A DNA stretch of 64,000 bases from Rhodobacterales bacterium (GTDB lineage: Bacteria > Pseudomonadota > Alphaproteobacteria > Rhodobacterales > Rhodobacteraceae). The stretch lies in contig JAPLPE010000025.1 in assembly GCA_026400355.1 (NCBI GenBank), forward strand, positions 1 to 64,000, given 5' to 3'. The notes below the pieces were generated by a model that was given only the letters and a program-made list of their open reading frames with translations, was not told the origin of the DNA and did no database searches. Positions 15,922-25,529 of the stretch are shown piece by piece. The number at the start of each line of letters is the position of its first letter. The first letter of the stretch is position 1. The translations under genes were made by a program, and so were the position numbers.

Positions 15922-18741
15922 TCATGGTTTGTGGGCCGCCGTGGAGTTGTCGGTGTGCGAAGGGTGGCCAAGGGCGGGGTGATCGGGCAGACAGGCCTCG
16001 CGGGGATCGCTTTTGGCGATACGGACGCGCAGGTCGAACCATGCGGCCTGCCCGGTGATCGGGTCGGAATTGGCCCAGCGCAGGCCGTCACCCTTGGGCG
16101 GGAGGAGTTCGTGGATGAGGTGGTTGAGCAGGAACCCCTTCGTCGCTTCGGGCGCGTTGTCATCGAGCGCCCAGGCGCCGCGGCGTTTGCCGATGGCGTT
16201 CCATGTCCAGACCGTGTTCGGGTTCAGCGCCGCCATATGCGCCACAGGCACGGTGATCTGGCCGTGGGGCGAGGTGACGGTGGCCCAGTCGCCTTCGCTG
16301 AACCCGTGTCTTTCCCAAAGGTCAGTGGGCACATAGAGCGGGTTCTGGCCGTGGATCTGGCGCAGCCATGCGTTCTGTGACCCCCAGGAATGGTACATGG
16401 CCATCGGGCGCTGGGTCAGCGCATGGGTGGGGAAATCATCAGGGTCGGTGCGGGCGTCAGAGAGGGGGGCGTACCAGATCGGCAGCGGGTCCATCGCCGC
16501 CGCTATCCGGGCGCGGAGGTGGTCGGGCGGCTGACGGTTGCCTTCGCCTTCTGCGGCCAACTGGAACCGGCGGAGCGGTTCGCACCAGAGCTGGAAGATG
16601 TAAGGCTGCGGGCTGTCGTAAAAGCCCATCTTCACGGCCCAGGCCTGATAGGCGTTGGACCAGGGTTTGAAATAGGCCGCATCCCCCGGGACATGGGCCT
16701 GCCAGAATCCGCCATTGGCGATGTAGCTGTCGATCTGGCCCTGATTGGCCGTACCGCGCCCATCCTGCAGCCCGTTTTCGCCCATCCGCCAGCCCGCGAG
16801 CGGCCCGATGCCGGGGCGGCGGATGTGGTTGGTGATGTAGTCGGCGTAGTCCTTGTATCTTGCAGTGCCGTCGTCGTTCACGAAACCGGGCAGATTGAGC
16901 CGGTGGCCGAGGTCGCAGAGGACGGACTGAAAGGCGCGGACGTTGCGGTCAGGCTGGATCACCGGCCAGCGGATCGCATCGGCGGCGGCGTCAGCCTCGC
17001 AGATCGGGCGGTCGAGCAGGCTGATGCAGTCGTGGCGTTCAAGGTAGGTCGTGTCGGGCAGGATCAGGTCGGCATAGGCCACCATCTCGGACGAGTAAGC
17101 GTCGGAATAGATGATGTGGGGGATGACGTAGTTCCCCTCCGCATCCGCGTCGGTCAGCATCTGCATGGTGCCCGTCGTGTTCATGGACGAGTTCCACGAC
17201 ATGTTGGCCATGTAGAGAAAAAGCGTGTCGATCCGGTAGGGATCGCCCGCATGGGCGTTCGAGATGACCATGTGCATGAGGCCATGGGCCGACATCGGGT
17301 TTTCCCAGGAGAAGGCCTTGTCGATGCGGGCGGGGCTGCCGTCTTCGCGAAGGCAAAGGTCGTCGGGGCCGTGCGGATAGCCGAGGTGCGGGCCGCCGAG
17401 GGGTGCGCCCGGGGTGACCTTGGAGTTCGGTTTGGGGTGGGCCGTGGCCGGTTTGGGATAGGGCGGTTTGAACCGCATGCCGCCGGGGGTTTCGACGGCG
17501 CCGAGGAGGATCTGGAGCGTGTGGAGCGCGCGGGCGGTCTGGAAGCCGTTCGAATGGGCCGAGATGCCGCGCATCGCGTGAAAGCTGATCGGGCGGCCGG
17601 TCATCGTCTTGTGTGTCAGGCCGCGGAAATCGGTCCATTCGCGCTCGAGCGTGACGGGGTCGTCAAAGGCGCGGGCGATTTCGGCGGCCAACTGCCGGAT
17701 GCGGGCGGCGGGGATGCCGGTGACGTCGGCCACAGCCTCGGGCGCGTAGGTGTCGCTCAGGTAACGGTCGGCCATGTGGTGCAGCACGGGGCGGTGCGTC
17801 ACGCCAGCGTGGCGCCAGGTGGCCGAGAGGTCGGGATCGACGCCCTTGCCGTCCCACGGGGCGAGCTTGCCGGTGGCGCGGTCGATGACCTGCGGCTTGC
17901 CGTCCTCGTCGCGTAGCAGCAGGCCGTTCTGCGGCGATTTGGGGTCTTCGTTGACAAGGCAGGAGGCGTTGGTAAAGCGGCGGAGGTAGTCGAGGTCGAT
18001 CTTGCCCGCCTGCATCAGGAGGTGGATAAGCGACAGGATCAGCAGGCCGTCGGTGCCGGGCGTGATGCCGTACCAGTCATCGGCAACGGCATTGTAGCCG
18101 GTTCGGATCGGGTTGACGGCGATGACCTTGGTCCCGCGCCCTTTCAGCTTGCCCAGCCCCATCTTGATCGGGTTCGAGTCGTGATCCTCGGCCACGCCGA
18201 AGAGGATGAAAAGCTTGGTGAGGTCCCAGTCGGGCTGGCCGAATTCCCAGAAGGCGCCGCCCATCGTGTAGATCCCGGCGGCGGCCATGTTGACCGAGCA
18301 GAAACCGCCGTGGGCGGCGTAGTTCGGCGTGCCATAGGACTGCGCCCAGAGCGAGGTGAAGCTCTGGCTCTGGTCGCGGCCAGTGAAGAAAGCGAGCTTT
18401 TCGGGGGCAGTGTCGCGGACGGGTTTGAGCCAGTCCACGGCGGTCTGCAGCGCCTCGTCCCAGGAGATTTGCTCGAACTGGCCCGACCCGCGCGGGCCGG
18501 TGCGGCGCATTGGGGCCCGCAGGCGCGAGGGCGCGTTGATCTGCATGATCCCAGCCGAGCCCTTGGCGCAGAGGACGCCCTTGTTGATGGGGTGGTTCCG
18601 GTTGCCTTCGATATAGGCGACCTTTCCAGCCTTGAGATGCACGTTGATCCCGCAGCGGCAGGCGCACATGTAGCAGGTGGTCTGCCTGATCTCGTCCGAT
18701 ACGGGGGGCGAGAGGTCTAGGGTCGGCTGGTGATGCGTCAT
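15922..18741 (-). CDS. soeA: Molybdopterin subunit of a SoeABC-type sulfite dehydrogenase
   Basis: A 939-residue member of the DMSO reductase superfamily. Cys23, Cys26, Cys30 and Cys58 form the N-terminal [4Fe-4S] site (TTCYMCACRCG ... GVLCAKG). A Cys in GGFCSVN (Cys148) is a likely Mo ligand. The molybdopterin-binding C-terminal domain contains HSWGSQNAWLRQIHG and DWATVTSPHG. There is no twin-arginine signal, so the enzyme should be cytoplasmic, as SoeABC is and as periplasmic DMSO reductases are not. Role: oxidation of sulfite released by Xsc to sulfate. The substrate follows from the xsc-tauE-pta context; sequence alone would also fit thiosulfate or tetrathionate reductase relatives. Confidence 0.8.
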   Translation of the reverse strand: MTHHQPTLDLSPPVSDEIRQTTCYMCACRCGINVHLKAGKVAYIEGNRNHPINKGVLCAKGSAGIMQINAPSRLRAPMRRTGPRGSGQFEQISWDEALQTAVDWLKPVRDTAPEKLAFFTGRDQSQSFTSLWAQSYGTPNYAAHGGFCSVNMAAAGIYTMGGAFWEFGQPDWDLTKLFILFGVAEDHDSNPIKMGLGKLKGRGTKVIAVNPIRTGYNAVADDWYGITPGTDGLLILSLIHLLMQAGKIDLDYLRRFTNASCLVNEDPKSPQNGLLLRDEDGKPQVIDRATGKLAPWDGKGVDPDLSATWRHAGVTHRPVLHHMADRYLSDTYAPEAVADVTGIPAARIRQLAAEIARAFDDPVTLEREWTDFRGLTHKTMTGRPISFHAMRGISAHSNGFQTARALHTLQILLGAVETPGGMRFKPPYPKPATAHPKPNSKVTPGAPLGGPHLGYPHGPDDLCLREDGSPARIDKAFSWENPMSAHGLMHMVISNAHAGDPYRIDTLFLYMANMSWNSSMNTTGTMQMLTDADAEGNYVIPHIIYSDAYSSEMVAYADLILPDTTYLERHDCISLLDRPICEADAAADAIRWPVIQPDRNVRAFQSVLCDLGHRLNLPGFVNDDGTARYKDYADYITNHIRRPGIGPLAGWRMGENGLQDGRGTANQGQIDSYIANGGFWQAHVPGDAAYFKPWSNAYQAWAVKMGFYDSPQPYIFQLWCEPLRRFQLAAEGEGNRQPPDHLRARIAAAMDPLPIWYAPLSDARTDPDDFPTHALTQRPMAMYHSWGSQNAWLRQIHGQNPLYVPTDLWERHGFSEGDWATVTSPHGQITVPVAHMAALNPNTVWTWNAIGKRRGAWALDDNAPEATKGFLLNHLIHELLPPKGDGLRWANSDPITGQAAWFDLRVRIAKSDPREACLPDHPALGHPSHTDNSTAAHKP

Positions 18742-18897
18742 TCTGGGGCTCTCCCCGGCCCGTTGGGGCAGAGTCTAGTCTGAGAGTGGGGGCGGGGGCC
18801 AGTGGGGGCGAGTGGTTGCCCCTGGGAGGCCAAGCTCATTGTGCGGTGCAGCACACTGACCTTAGGCCTGAAGATACGAAGCCGGGCACGGTTTCTC

Positions 18898-19116
18898 TGA
18901 CCAAGGACATCGCTTTGGTCACACGAAGCGAGTGGAACTTTCCGGCCGGACGCCTTAGCGTTCGGCCAGCCCTTGCCCCCCCAAGGGCAGGGGCTTCGCC
19001 CCGGCTGGAGCAGGCACCGACCTTCTGGGAGGCAGATGGAACGGAGGCCGGTGGAGGCGGTGTGCCGTGGGCGGGGCAGTGCTTCCACTGGAAGCCCCGC
19101 TGATCCCGCCCAGGGG
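18898..19116 (+). repeat. Structured ~219 bp intergenic repeat, family A, copy 1
   Basis: Shares block order with 34367-34584 and 35446-35664: ACCAAGG ... TTGGTCAC, then a GCCGGACGC ... GCG hairpin, then GGCAGGGGCTTCGCC. It ends in a two-tier dyad with outer arms TGGGCGGG / CCCGCCCA and inner arms GCTTCC / GGAAGC. It lies between pta and soeA but reads on the opposite strand. The outer arm carries a G-C pair where the other copies have A-T. Confidence 0.75.
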
Positions 19117-19125
19117 AAAAGCAGC

Positions 19126-20079
19126 CTACGCATAGCGGGACTCTTTCGTCATCGCGGCCACGATCACGCCGAGGGCGGCTGAGGCGATGCGGTCGGGGCT
19201 TTGCTGGCTGCGCGAGGTGAGCAGGATCGGCACGCGGGCGCCCATGACGATACCGCCTGCGCAGGCCCCCATGCCAAGGCACATGAGTTTGAAGAGCGCA
19301 TTGCCCGTGGTGATCTCGGGGACGACGATGATGTCGGCCTCGCCCGAGACCCGCGAGACGTAGCCCTTGTTCACCGCAGCAGCACGAGAGAGTATCAGGT
19401 CGAGCGCCATCGGACCTTCGACGATTGCGCCCGGGAACCGGCCCAGCGAGAGGCGGGCAATCTCGGCGGATTCGCCGGTCGAGGGGATGCCGGGGGTGAC
19501 GTCTTCAGAGGCGGCCAGCAGCGCGGCCTTGGGCGCGTCAATGCCAAGGGTCCGTGCAAGATGGATGGCATGGCCAAGGCAGGCCATCCGCGTGGCCATG
19601 TCCGGTGCGCTGTTCAGTGCAGCATCGGTCAGAAGCAGCGGGCGGTCGCTGCCCGGCATGGTAATGTGAAAGACATGGCCGCAGACGGATTCCTTGTCGC
19701 GCAGGCCCGCGGCCGAGGGCAAGAGCGCCTTGAGAAAGGTCGAAGTGTGGACCTGGCCTTTCATCAGGCTGTCCACCTCGCCCTTGCGGGCAAGTGTGGC
19801 GGCGACGGGGCCTGCCGTTTCGCCCGGTGCCTCGACGATGCGGAAAGTACTGATATCCCAGCCGATTTCCGTGGCGATGCGGGCGATCCGGGACGGATCA
19901 CCGACAAGGACGGGTTCAGCAAGGCCAAGATCGGTCGCCTCGCGCAGGCCCTGCAGGGGGATGGCAGCCCCGGCGTTGACAAGGGCCACGCGGGGCAAAG
20001 GCAGGCTTTTCGCCCGGGCGAGCAGGCTGTCGGGACAGCGGGGCGTGATCGGGCAGAGGAAGGATGAAAGGTCGGTCAT
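19126..20079 (-). CDS. pta: Phosphate acetyltransferase (Pta/PtaB family) of sulfoacetaldehyde catabolism
   Basis: Converts the acetyl phosphate made by Xsc into acetyl-CoA. The 317-residue protein is the short, single-domain form. It has MKGQVHTSTFLKALLP (about residues 128-143), LLLTDAALNSAPDM, DVTPGIPSTGESAEIA and the C-terminal GMGACAGGIVMGARVPILLTSRS segment conserved across phosphate acetyl/butyryltransferases. It lacks the extra N-terminal domains of enteric Pta. It lies third in xsc-tauE-pta on the minus strand. The pta-soeA gap (384 bases) contains the family A repeat, so soeABC could have its own promoter. Confidence 0.9.
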   Translation of the reverse strand: MTDLSSFLCPITPRCPDSLLARAKSLPLPRVALVNAGAAIPLQGLREATDLGLAEPVLVGDPSRIARIATEIGWDISTFRIVEAPGETAGPVAATLARKGEVDSLMKGQVHTSTFLKALLPSAAGLRDKESVCGHVFHITMPGSDRPLLLTDAALNSAPDMATRMACLGHAIHLARTLGIDAPKAALLAASEDVTPGIPSTGESAEIARLSLGRFPGAIVEGPMALDLILSRAAAVNKGYVSRVSGEADIIVVPEITTGNALFKLMCLGMGACAGGIVMGARVPILLTSRSQQSPDRIASAALGVIVAAMTKESRYA

Positions 20080-20209
20080 GGCCTGTTCCTATGGGGCAGT
20101 GTCGACCATAGGGAGGAGGGCCGGGTGTGGCTATAGCGGCATGGGGCAACTTGGCCGGGTGTTCTGGCGCGGGTGCGGCAGAAGGGGTCGGGCAAAGAGC
20201 TACATCCCT

Positions 20210-20950
20210 TTACCATAGGGACTTGACCAGTCCCATCAGGGCCAGCGTGGCAAGAAGGAGGATGGCGAAGCGCCGGAAGTCCTGCGGTGCGGCAGACAGG
20301 AAATGGCGCGATCCGGCCCAGACCCCGGCGATCATGATCGGGAGGCCAAAGAGGGTAGCAAGGAGCGTGTCGGCGGTGATGAGGCCCGACCACCAAAGAA
20401 GCGGAATGGTCCAGAAGTCGAGCCCGGTGAAATAGGCGATCAGCGTGGCGCGGAAGGCGGCGGCGGGGATGGATTGCGCGGCAAAGAAGGCAGCGACCGG
20501 CAGGCCGCCGACGGCGGCACCGTTGGCGATGCCGGAAAAGATCCCGGTCGCCACATGGGCCGCGTCGCCCGCAGGGCGGCGCATCGTCCAGCCTGACAGG
20601 AGGATGACGCACATGACCAGCACATAGACCGAGATCGCGGCGCGTGCCGCGTCGATGCCAATACTGGACAAGAATATGACGCCCAGAGGGACGCCAACGA
20701 GGCATCCGGCAAATAGCGTGGCGACGCGACGCCACTGGATATCGGGCCAGATGTTGCGGGCCTGCTGGGCTGTCAGGACAGTGTCGGCCAGAATGACGAC
20801 CGGCACGAAGAGGAGCGGGTTGGTGACAAGGCTGGCCGAGGAGACGACGAGCGCAGCAAAGCCGAAGCCGGAATAGCCGCGCACGAAAGAGGCGACGAAT
20901 ATGGCGAAGGCCATCCAGAGCGCGGCAGCGGGGCTCAGGTCAAAGGGCAT
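20210..20950 (-). CDS. tauE: TauE/SafE-family sulfite/anion exporter
   Basis: A 246-residue membrane protein with about eight hydrophobic segments arranged as two related halves. The N-half signature FVRGYSGFGFAALVVSSASL (about residues 22-41) and the C-half GIFSGIANGAAVGGLPVAAF are the TauE/SafE repeat motifs. Placed between xsc and pta, it probably exports sulfite or a related anion produced in sulfonate breakdown, protecting the cell when SoeABC is saturated. Substrate is inferred from context and not readable from the sequence. A family C repeat forms its 5' leader. Confidence 0.88.
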   Translation of the reverse strand: MPFDLSPAAALWMAFAIFVASFVRGYSGFGFAALVVSSASLVTNPLLFVPVVILADTVLTAQQARNIWPDIQWRRVATLFAGCLVGVPLGVIFLSSIGIDAARAAISVYVLVMCVILLSGWTMRRPAGDAAHVATGIFSGIANGAAVGGLPVAAFFAAQSIPAAAFRATLIAYFTGLDFWTIPLLWWSGLITADTLLATLFGLPIMIAGVWAGSRHFLSAAPQDFRRFAILLLATLALMGLVKSLW

Positions 20951-20990
20951 GGCGCAGGGGCCGCTCGTCCGCGCGACGCGCGACCTCGCT
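20951..20990. repeat. Short repeat, family C, copy 2 (before tauE start)
   Basis: On the minus strand AAGCGAGGTCGC, CGTCGCGCG and GACGAGCGGCCC lead directly into the tauE start. The first and last 12-mers also occur in the merR tail at about 39472-39512. The core CGCGCG blocks can pair, giving a small hairpin ahead of the start codon. Confidence 0.6.
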
Positions 20991-21016
20991 TAAGTGCGCC
21001 GGAATGCGGGACACTG

Positions 21017-22795
21017 TCAGGACAGGGTCTGTTCGGCCATGTCGGCCGGGTTGATCCCCGCGACCTGAACCGGTTTCTTCATCGCGTCCCGGCGGAAAGG
21101 TTCGCCCAGTTCCTGATTGATCAGCGCCTCAATCAGTGTCGTCAGTCCATGCTGCATCTGGTCGGTGATCGACTTGGCCAGCGCATCGCGCAACTCGTCC
21201 ATCGTGCGGGCCTGCACGCCCTGCAGCCCGCAGGCGCGCGCGATCCCGGCATAGCTGACACCCTGATCGAGTTCCGTCCCGACGAAGTTGTCGTCATACC
21301 AGAGCGTCGAGTTCCGCTTTTCCGCACCCCACTGGTAGTTGCGGAACACAACCATGGTAATCGCGGGCCATTCCGGGCGGCCGATGGCGGTAAGCTCGGT
21401 TACGGCGATGCCAAAGGCCCCGTCCCCCGCAAAGCCCACGACGGGCGTGTCGGGGCAGGCGATCTTGGCCCCGATAATCGAGGGCAGGCCATAGCCGCAG
21501 GGGCCGAACAGGCCGGGGGCCAGGTATTTGCGGCCCGCCTCAAACGTCGGATAGGCGTTGCCGATGGCGCAGTTGTTCCCGATGTCCGAGGAGATGATCG
21601 CCTCGCGCGGGAGCGCGGACTGGATTGCGCGCCAGGCCATGCGGGGTGACATCCAGTCAGGTTTGTCGGCGCGGGCGCGCTGATTCCAGGTGGTGCCGGG
21701 GTCGTCATCTTCGTGGTCCATCGAGGACAGTTGCTGCGCCCAGGCGGATTTCGTCTGCGCGATGGTGGCCTGACGTGCGGCGCGGCCCGCATCGCCTGCG
21801 CTGGCAGACAGGTGCGTCAGGATACTGTTGGCCACCTTGGCCGCATCGCCCACGATGCCTACAGTCACGGGTTTGGTCAGGCCGATCCGGTCGGGGTTGA
21901 TATCGACCTGAATGATCTTGGCCGTCTTGGGCCAATAGTCGAGTCCGTAGCCGGGCAGGGTCGAGAACGGATTGAGACGGGTGCCAAGGCAAAGGACCAC
22001 ATCGGCCTGCCGGATGAGTTCCATTCCGGCCTTCGACCCGTTGTAGCCCAGCGGCCCGGCAAAGAGCGGGTGCGAACCGGGGAAGGCATCATTGTGCTGG
22101 TACCCCACGCAGACCGGTGCTGTCAGCCGTTCGGCCAGCGCCATCGAGGCGGGGATTGCGCCCGCCAGCACCACACCCGCGCCGTTCAGGATGACCGGGA
22201 ACCTGGCAGAGGACAGCAGCGCCGCCGCCTGCCGGATGGCTTCTTCGCCGCCCGAGGGGCGTTCAAAAGCCACGACTGCGGGCAGGTCGATGTCGATCTC
22301 GCGCGTCCAGTAATCGCGCGGCACGTTGATCTGTGCGGGGGCCGAGGCGCGTTTCGCCTGCAGGATCACGCGGTTGAGCACTTCGGCAATGCGGGCGGGG
22401 TCACGGACCTCTTCCTGATAGGCGACCATGTCCTTGAACAGGGCCATCTGCTCCACCTCCTGAAACCCGCCCATGCCGATGGTCCGGTTCGCAGCCTGCG
22501 GCGTCACAAGCAGGAGGGGCGTGTGATTCCAGTAGGCCGTCTTGACCGCCGTGACGAAGTTGGTGATGCCGGGGCCGTTCTGGGCGATCATCATGCACAT
22601 CTTGCCCGACGCCCGGGTGAACCCGTCCGCCATCATCCCGCCAGACCCTTCATGTGCGCAGTCCCAGAAGGTGATGCCCGCCTTGGGAAAGATATCGCTG
22701 ATGGGCATGAAGGCAGACCCGATGATGCCGAAGGCATGGGCGATGCCATGCATCTGGAGGGTCTTCACAAAGGCTTCTTCGGTGGTCATGCGCAT
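21017..22795 (-). CDS. xsc: Sulfoacetaldehyde acetyltransferase
   Basis: A thiamine-diphosphate enzyme cleaving sulfoacetaldehyde with phosphate to acetyl phosphate and sulfite. The 592-residue protein begins with the family signature MTTEEAFVKTLQMHGIAHAF and continues GIIGSAFMPISDIFPKAG, WDCAHEGSGGMMADGFTRA (with the TPP-activating region) and NHTPLLLVTPQAANRTIGMG. The ThDP/Mg loop GDGAFGIAVTELTAIGR is in the C-terminal domain. Length and motifs separate it from acetolactate synthases. It is the first gene of the minus-strand sulfonate operon. Its substrate comes from taurine via Tpa (28749-30128). Its promoter region is not obviously structured. Confidence 0.96.
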   Translation of the reverse strand: MRMTTEEAFVKTLQMHGIAHAFGIIGSAFMPISDIFPKAGITFWDCAHEGSGGMMADGFTRASGKMCMMIAQNGPGITNFVTAVKTAYWNHTPLLLVTPQAANRTIGMGGFQEVEQMALFKDMVAYQEEVRDPARIAEVLNRVILQAKRASAPAQINVPRDYWTREIDIDLPAVVAFERPSGGEEAIRQAAALLSSARFPVILNGAGVVLAGAIPASMALAERLTAPVCVGYQHNDAFPGSHPLFAGPLGYNGSKAGMELIRQADVVLCLGTRLNPFSTLPGYGLDYWPKTAKIIQVDINPDRIGLTKPVTVGIVGDAAKVANSILTHLSASAGDAGRAARQATIAQTKSAWAQQLSSMDHEDDDPGTTWNQRARADKPDWMSPRMAWRAIQSALPREAIISSDIGNNCAIGNAYPTFEAGRKYLAPGLFGPCGYGLPSIIGAKIACPDTPVVGFAGDGAFGIAVTELTAIGRPEWPAITMVVFRNYQWGAEKRNSTLWYDDNFVGTELDQGVSYAGIARACGLQGVQARTMDELRDALAKSITDQMQHGLTTLIEALINQELGEPFRRDAMKKPVQVAGINPADMAEQTLS

Positions 22796-23066
22796 GGGGT
22801 GGGTCCTCTGATCTGATGTTCCCAGCCTAGGGCAGCGGGGCTGGGCGGGAAAGCGGCGACGATAAAGCCAGGGATGACCGGGAATAGGTCCAGATCATCC
22901 GCAGCATGCCAGCGGGCAAGCTTGCCTTGCGCCGCCAGATTCAGCAGTCTGTGGCCCAGCCGTTCCAGAGAAAGGACAGCGCGACGTTCCCTCTATACGG
23001 CGCCTTCTGACCGCGACCAGCGCAGCGACACCTGGCAAACTCCTGCGACGAAAAAGTCTCCCGGAA

Positions 23067-24089
23067 ATGATCACCGCCGCCCATGACAACCCCGAAACGA
23101 TCTGGCAGGTGGAACTGATCATGGTCGAGGATGTGCTCTACGGCGGTCAGGGCGTGCTGTTGCGGAATGGTCAACTCTGGCATGAGCCCGGCTCTCATCC
23201 GGCATACTTCAAGATGGCGCAGGACTTGCTGGGCCAGGAACATGGGCTTCTCAAAAAGTGGATCCGGGGCGCATTTAAGTCAGATGTCAAGGTTCTGAAG
23301 ATCAGCGAGCCTGCCATCGGGGCCGTGCATGGACATTGGAACTTCGGCCATTTCCTGCTTGAAATACTGCCGCGACAGCTGATCCTCGACCGGGAATGTC
23401 CGAAAGATTGGCCAATCCTCTTGGCGCGGTCCGGTCCTTCTTTCCTGCCGGGAATGGTGCAATTGGTTTGCCCCGACAGGCAGATTGTGACCTTTGACGC
23501 GATGACCGAGGTTGTGTCTGCTCCAGCGCTCATCAGTTGTGGTGACCTGATCAGTCAGGTTAGCTATATTCCTGACCTGAAGGGGTTGCTTCTCGACTTG
23601 CGGGCGAGATTGCTGCATCTGGCGGACCCTAGCGGGCTGAATGCCCCAAGGGTGTACCTGTCGCGTCGGGGCGTCCGCAGCAAACGCCACGCGATCCTTA
23701 AACCCCTGCAGATCGAACGCGCTGCCATGCTAGCGGGATACACGGTCGTCCGGCCCGCAGAACTTTCCTTTCCCGATCAGGTTCGTCTATTTGCAGGCGC
23801 ACGCATCATTGCCGGAGAATATGGATCAGCACTGCACAATGCGATTTTCGCCGATCAGGGCACGACCATCATCGACCTCAACTGGATCAACCCATATCAA
23901 TCCCAGATCGCGAACCTGATGGGTCACAGGATCGGCTATCTTCCGCCACAGGATGGCGAATTTCGTCATGCGGCATCGTTGAAGGGGGACAAGGGCCTGA
24001 TGACTTTCTCGCCCGGTGAGGTCTACACGGTGCTGAAAAGTGAGGGAAATCGGGCCGATCCCGAACGAGCCATCGGCGCGGATTTGTGA
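23067..24089 (+). CDS. GT61-family glycosyltransferase, copy 1
   Basis: A 340-residue protein related end to end to the next gene. Shared blocks are VHGHWNFGHFLLEILPR, CPKDWPILLARSGPSFLPGM, RVYLSRRGVRSKRH, LSFPDQVRLFAGARIIAGEY, GSALHNAIFA and LMGHRIGYLPP. These fit the DUF563/GT61 family, which adds sugars to surface polysaccharides or glycoproteins. The homology to copy 2 already starts at LPEM just before the chosen ATG, and no good upstream start exists. The 5' end may therefore be shortened relative to its paralogue, and the start is uncertain. Acceptor unknown. Confidence 0.75.
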   Translation: MITAAHDNPETIWQVELIMVEDVLYGGQGVLLRNGQLWHEPGSHPAYFKMAQDLLGQEHGLLKKWIRGAFKSDVKVLKISEPAIGAVHGHWNFGHFLLEILPRQLILDRECPKDWPILLARSGPSFLPGMVQLVCPDRQIVTFDAMTEVVSAPALISCGDLISQVSYIPDLKGLLLDLRARLLHLADPSGLNAPRVYLSRRGVRSKRHAILKPLQIERAAMLAGYTVVRPAELSFPDQVRLFAGARIIAGEYGSALHNAIFADQGTTIIDLNWINPYQSQIANLMGHRIGYLPPQDGEFRHAASLKGDKGLMTFSPGEVYTVLKSEGNRADPERAIGADL

Positions 24090-24334
24090 AAGTCAACAAC
24101 GGCGCGGCCACTTCCGGCTGACCTTGTTCATTCCTTCACGGTGTGATCAACACCGGATGGTCCGAGATACCGGCAAGGCCGGGATCACTTGGGTTAGGTC
24201 GCGTCGGCCCGGTCCGGCACTGCCGCCTGACGGCCTGATCCGACAGGCCATATTGACAAACCTTCCTCTGGTCCTGAACGTCTGGTTTCGTTGAAGCAAG
24301 ACCCTGACTTGCACTTTTCCGATCCAGCCTGCCA

Positions 24335-25462
24335 ATGGCCCAGTACTTTTCCTGGCGTCGGGCCGCCACAAAGGATTTCACTGATTTGCGAATTGTGAAG
24401 ACAGTCCTTGAATCTTCGGCCCCGCCTAACCCCGCACATTTGTACTGGCGGGACGAGATGCCAGAGGTTGTCACTGCGGCCCATGATGGGGCACATGCGA
24501 TCCCGAGTGCCAAACTTATCCGCGTTGATGGCGCAATTTATGGCGGAATGGGTCTTTTGCTTCGGGACGGCAAGATACTGCATGAGTCCGGCGTCATGCC
24601 GGATTACTTTGACAGGATGATGCGGCTGATGGGCATGTCGCACGCACCGGTTCTGAAGTGGCTCAATGGTATCCTCAAGCCTGATCTTGAGATCATCGAG
24701 ATCGATACGCCTGCGATCATTCCGGTCCATGCCCATTGGAACTTCGGGCATTTTCTGATGGAGATGGTGCCGCGTTTGCTTGTTCTGGACAGCCAGTGTC
24801 CCCGTGACTGGCCAATCCTGATGGCCAAAGCGGACCCTTCGTTCGTGTCGGGCATGGTCCTTATCATCTGCCCGGAGCGGGCCATCGTCATGTTCGACCC
24901 CGAAACGCAGGCGATCCGGGCCCCTTACCTTATGGGGTGCGGCGACACGATTACCCCGCGGGGGTATTTGCACGGACTTCGGCCCCACCTTGAGACGCTG
25001 CGGGACAGGCTCAACTCTGAGGCGTCGCCGGATGGGCCAAAGGCTGATCGCGTCTACTTTTCCAGAAGCGGAATCCGCAAGCGGCGACACTATACCGTCA
25101 ACAGGGCCCGGATCGAAAATGCGGCGGCCAAGGCAGGCTTTCTGGTCGTCCGGCCGGAAACGCTGTCTTTGCCCGATCAGGTTCGCCTGACCGCTGGCGC
25201 GAGATTGATCGCGGGGGAATATGGCTCGGCCATGCACAATGCCGTTTTTGCACGACCCGGGACGGACATCATCTGTCTCAACTGGATTAACGCTTACCAG
25301 TCACAGATCGCTTCACTCATGGGCCATCGGATCGGTTACATCGCACCGGATGACGGCAAGATGCGGGATTCCGAGTCGATCTGGAAAGGCGAAAAGACGA
25401 TGAAGTTCGCCGTCGATGATGTGATTTCTAGGCTGGATTGGGTGTCAACCCGGGAAGCATGA
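24335..25462 (+). CDS. GT61-family glycosyltransferase, copy 2
   Basis: A 375-residue paralogue of the preceding gene. It has a longer N-terminus (MAQYFSWRRAATKDFTDLR) and the blocks PVHAHWNFGHFLMEMVPRLL, CPRDWPILMAKADPSF, RVYFSRSGIRKRRH, LSLPDQVRLTAGARLIAGEY and LMGHRIGYIAPDDG. The two genes arose by tandem duplication and are separated by a 245-base gap with its own possible promoter. No signal peptide or membrane segment is seen, so it is likely cytoplasmic or membrane-peripheral. A role in capsule, exopolysaccharide or O-antigen decoration is inferred from the family and from the third glycosyltransferase (broken) at 27598. Confidence 0.8.
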   Translation: MAQYFSWRRAATKDFTDLRIVKTVLESSAPPNPAHLYWRDEMPEVVTAAHDGAHAIPSAKLIRVDGAIYGGMGLLLRDGKILHESGVMPDYFDRMMRLMGMSHAPVLKWLNGILKPDLEIIEIDTPAIIPVHAHWNFGHFLMEMVPRLLVLDSQCPRDWPILMAKADPSFVSGMVLIICPERAIVMFDPETQAIRAPYLMGCGDTITPRGYLHGLRPHLETLRDRLNSEASPDGPKADRVYFSRSGIRKRRHYTVNRARIENAAAKAGFLVVRPETLSLPDQVRLTAGARLIAGEYGSAMHNAVFARPGTDIICLNWINAYQSQIASLMGHRIGYIAPDDGKMRDSESIWKGEKTMKFAVDDVISRLDWVSTREA

Positions 25463-25529
25463 CTGTTCCCGGTGCAGGTTCGGACCCCGCGAAGGTTCCG
25501 CCATGATCGGAGAAGGCAGGCCCCAAGGG

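Noticed and set aside
14163-18741. DMSO or thiosulfate reductase
   Set aside because: Subunit order would allow it, but there is no Tat signal on the large subunit and the operon neighbours release sulfite, so the SoeABC assignment is preferred. It remains the main alternative.
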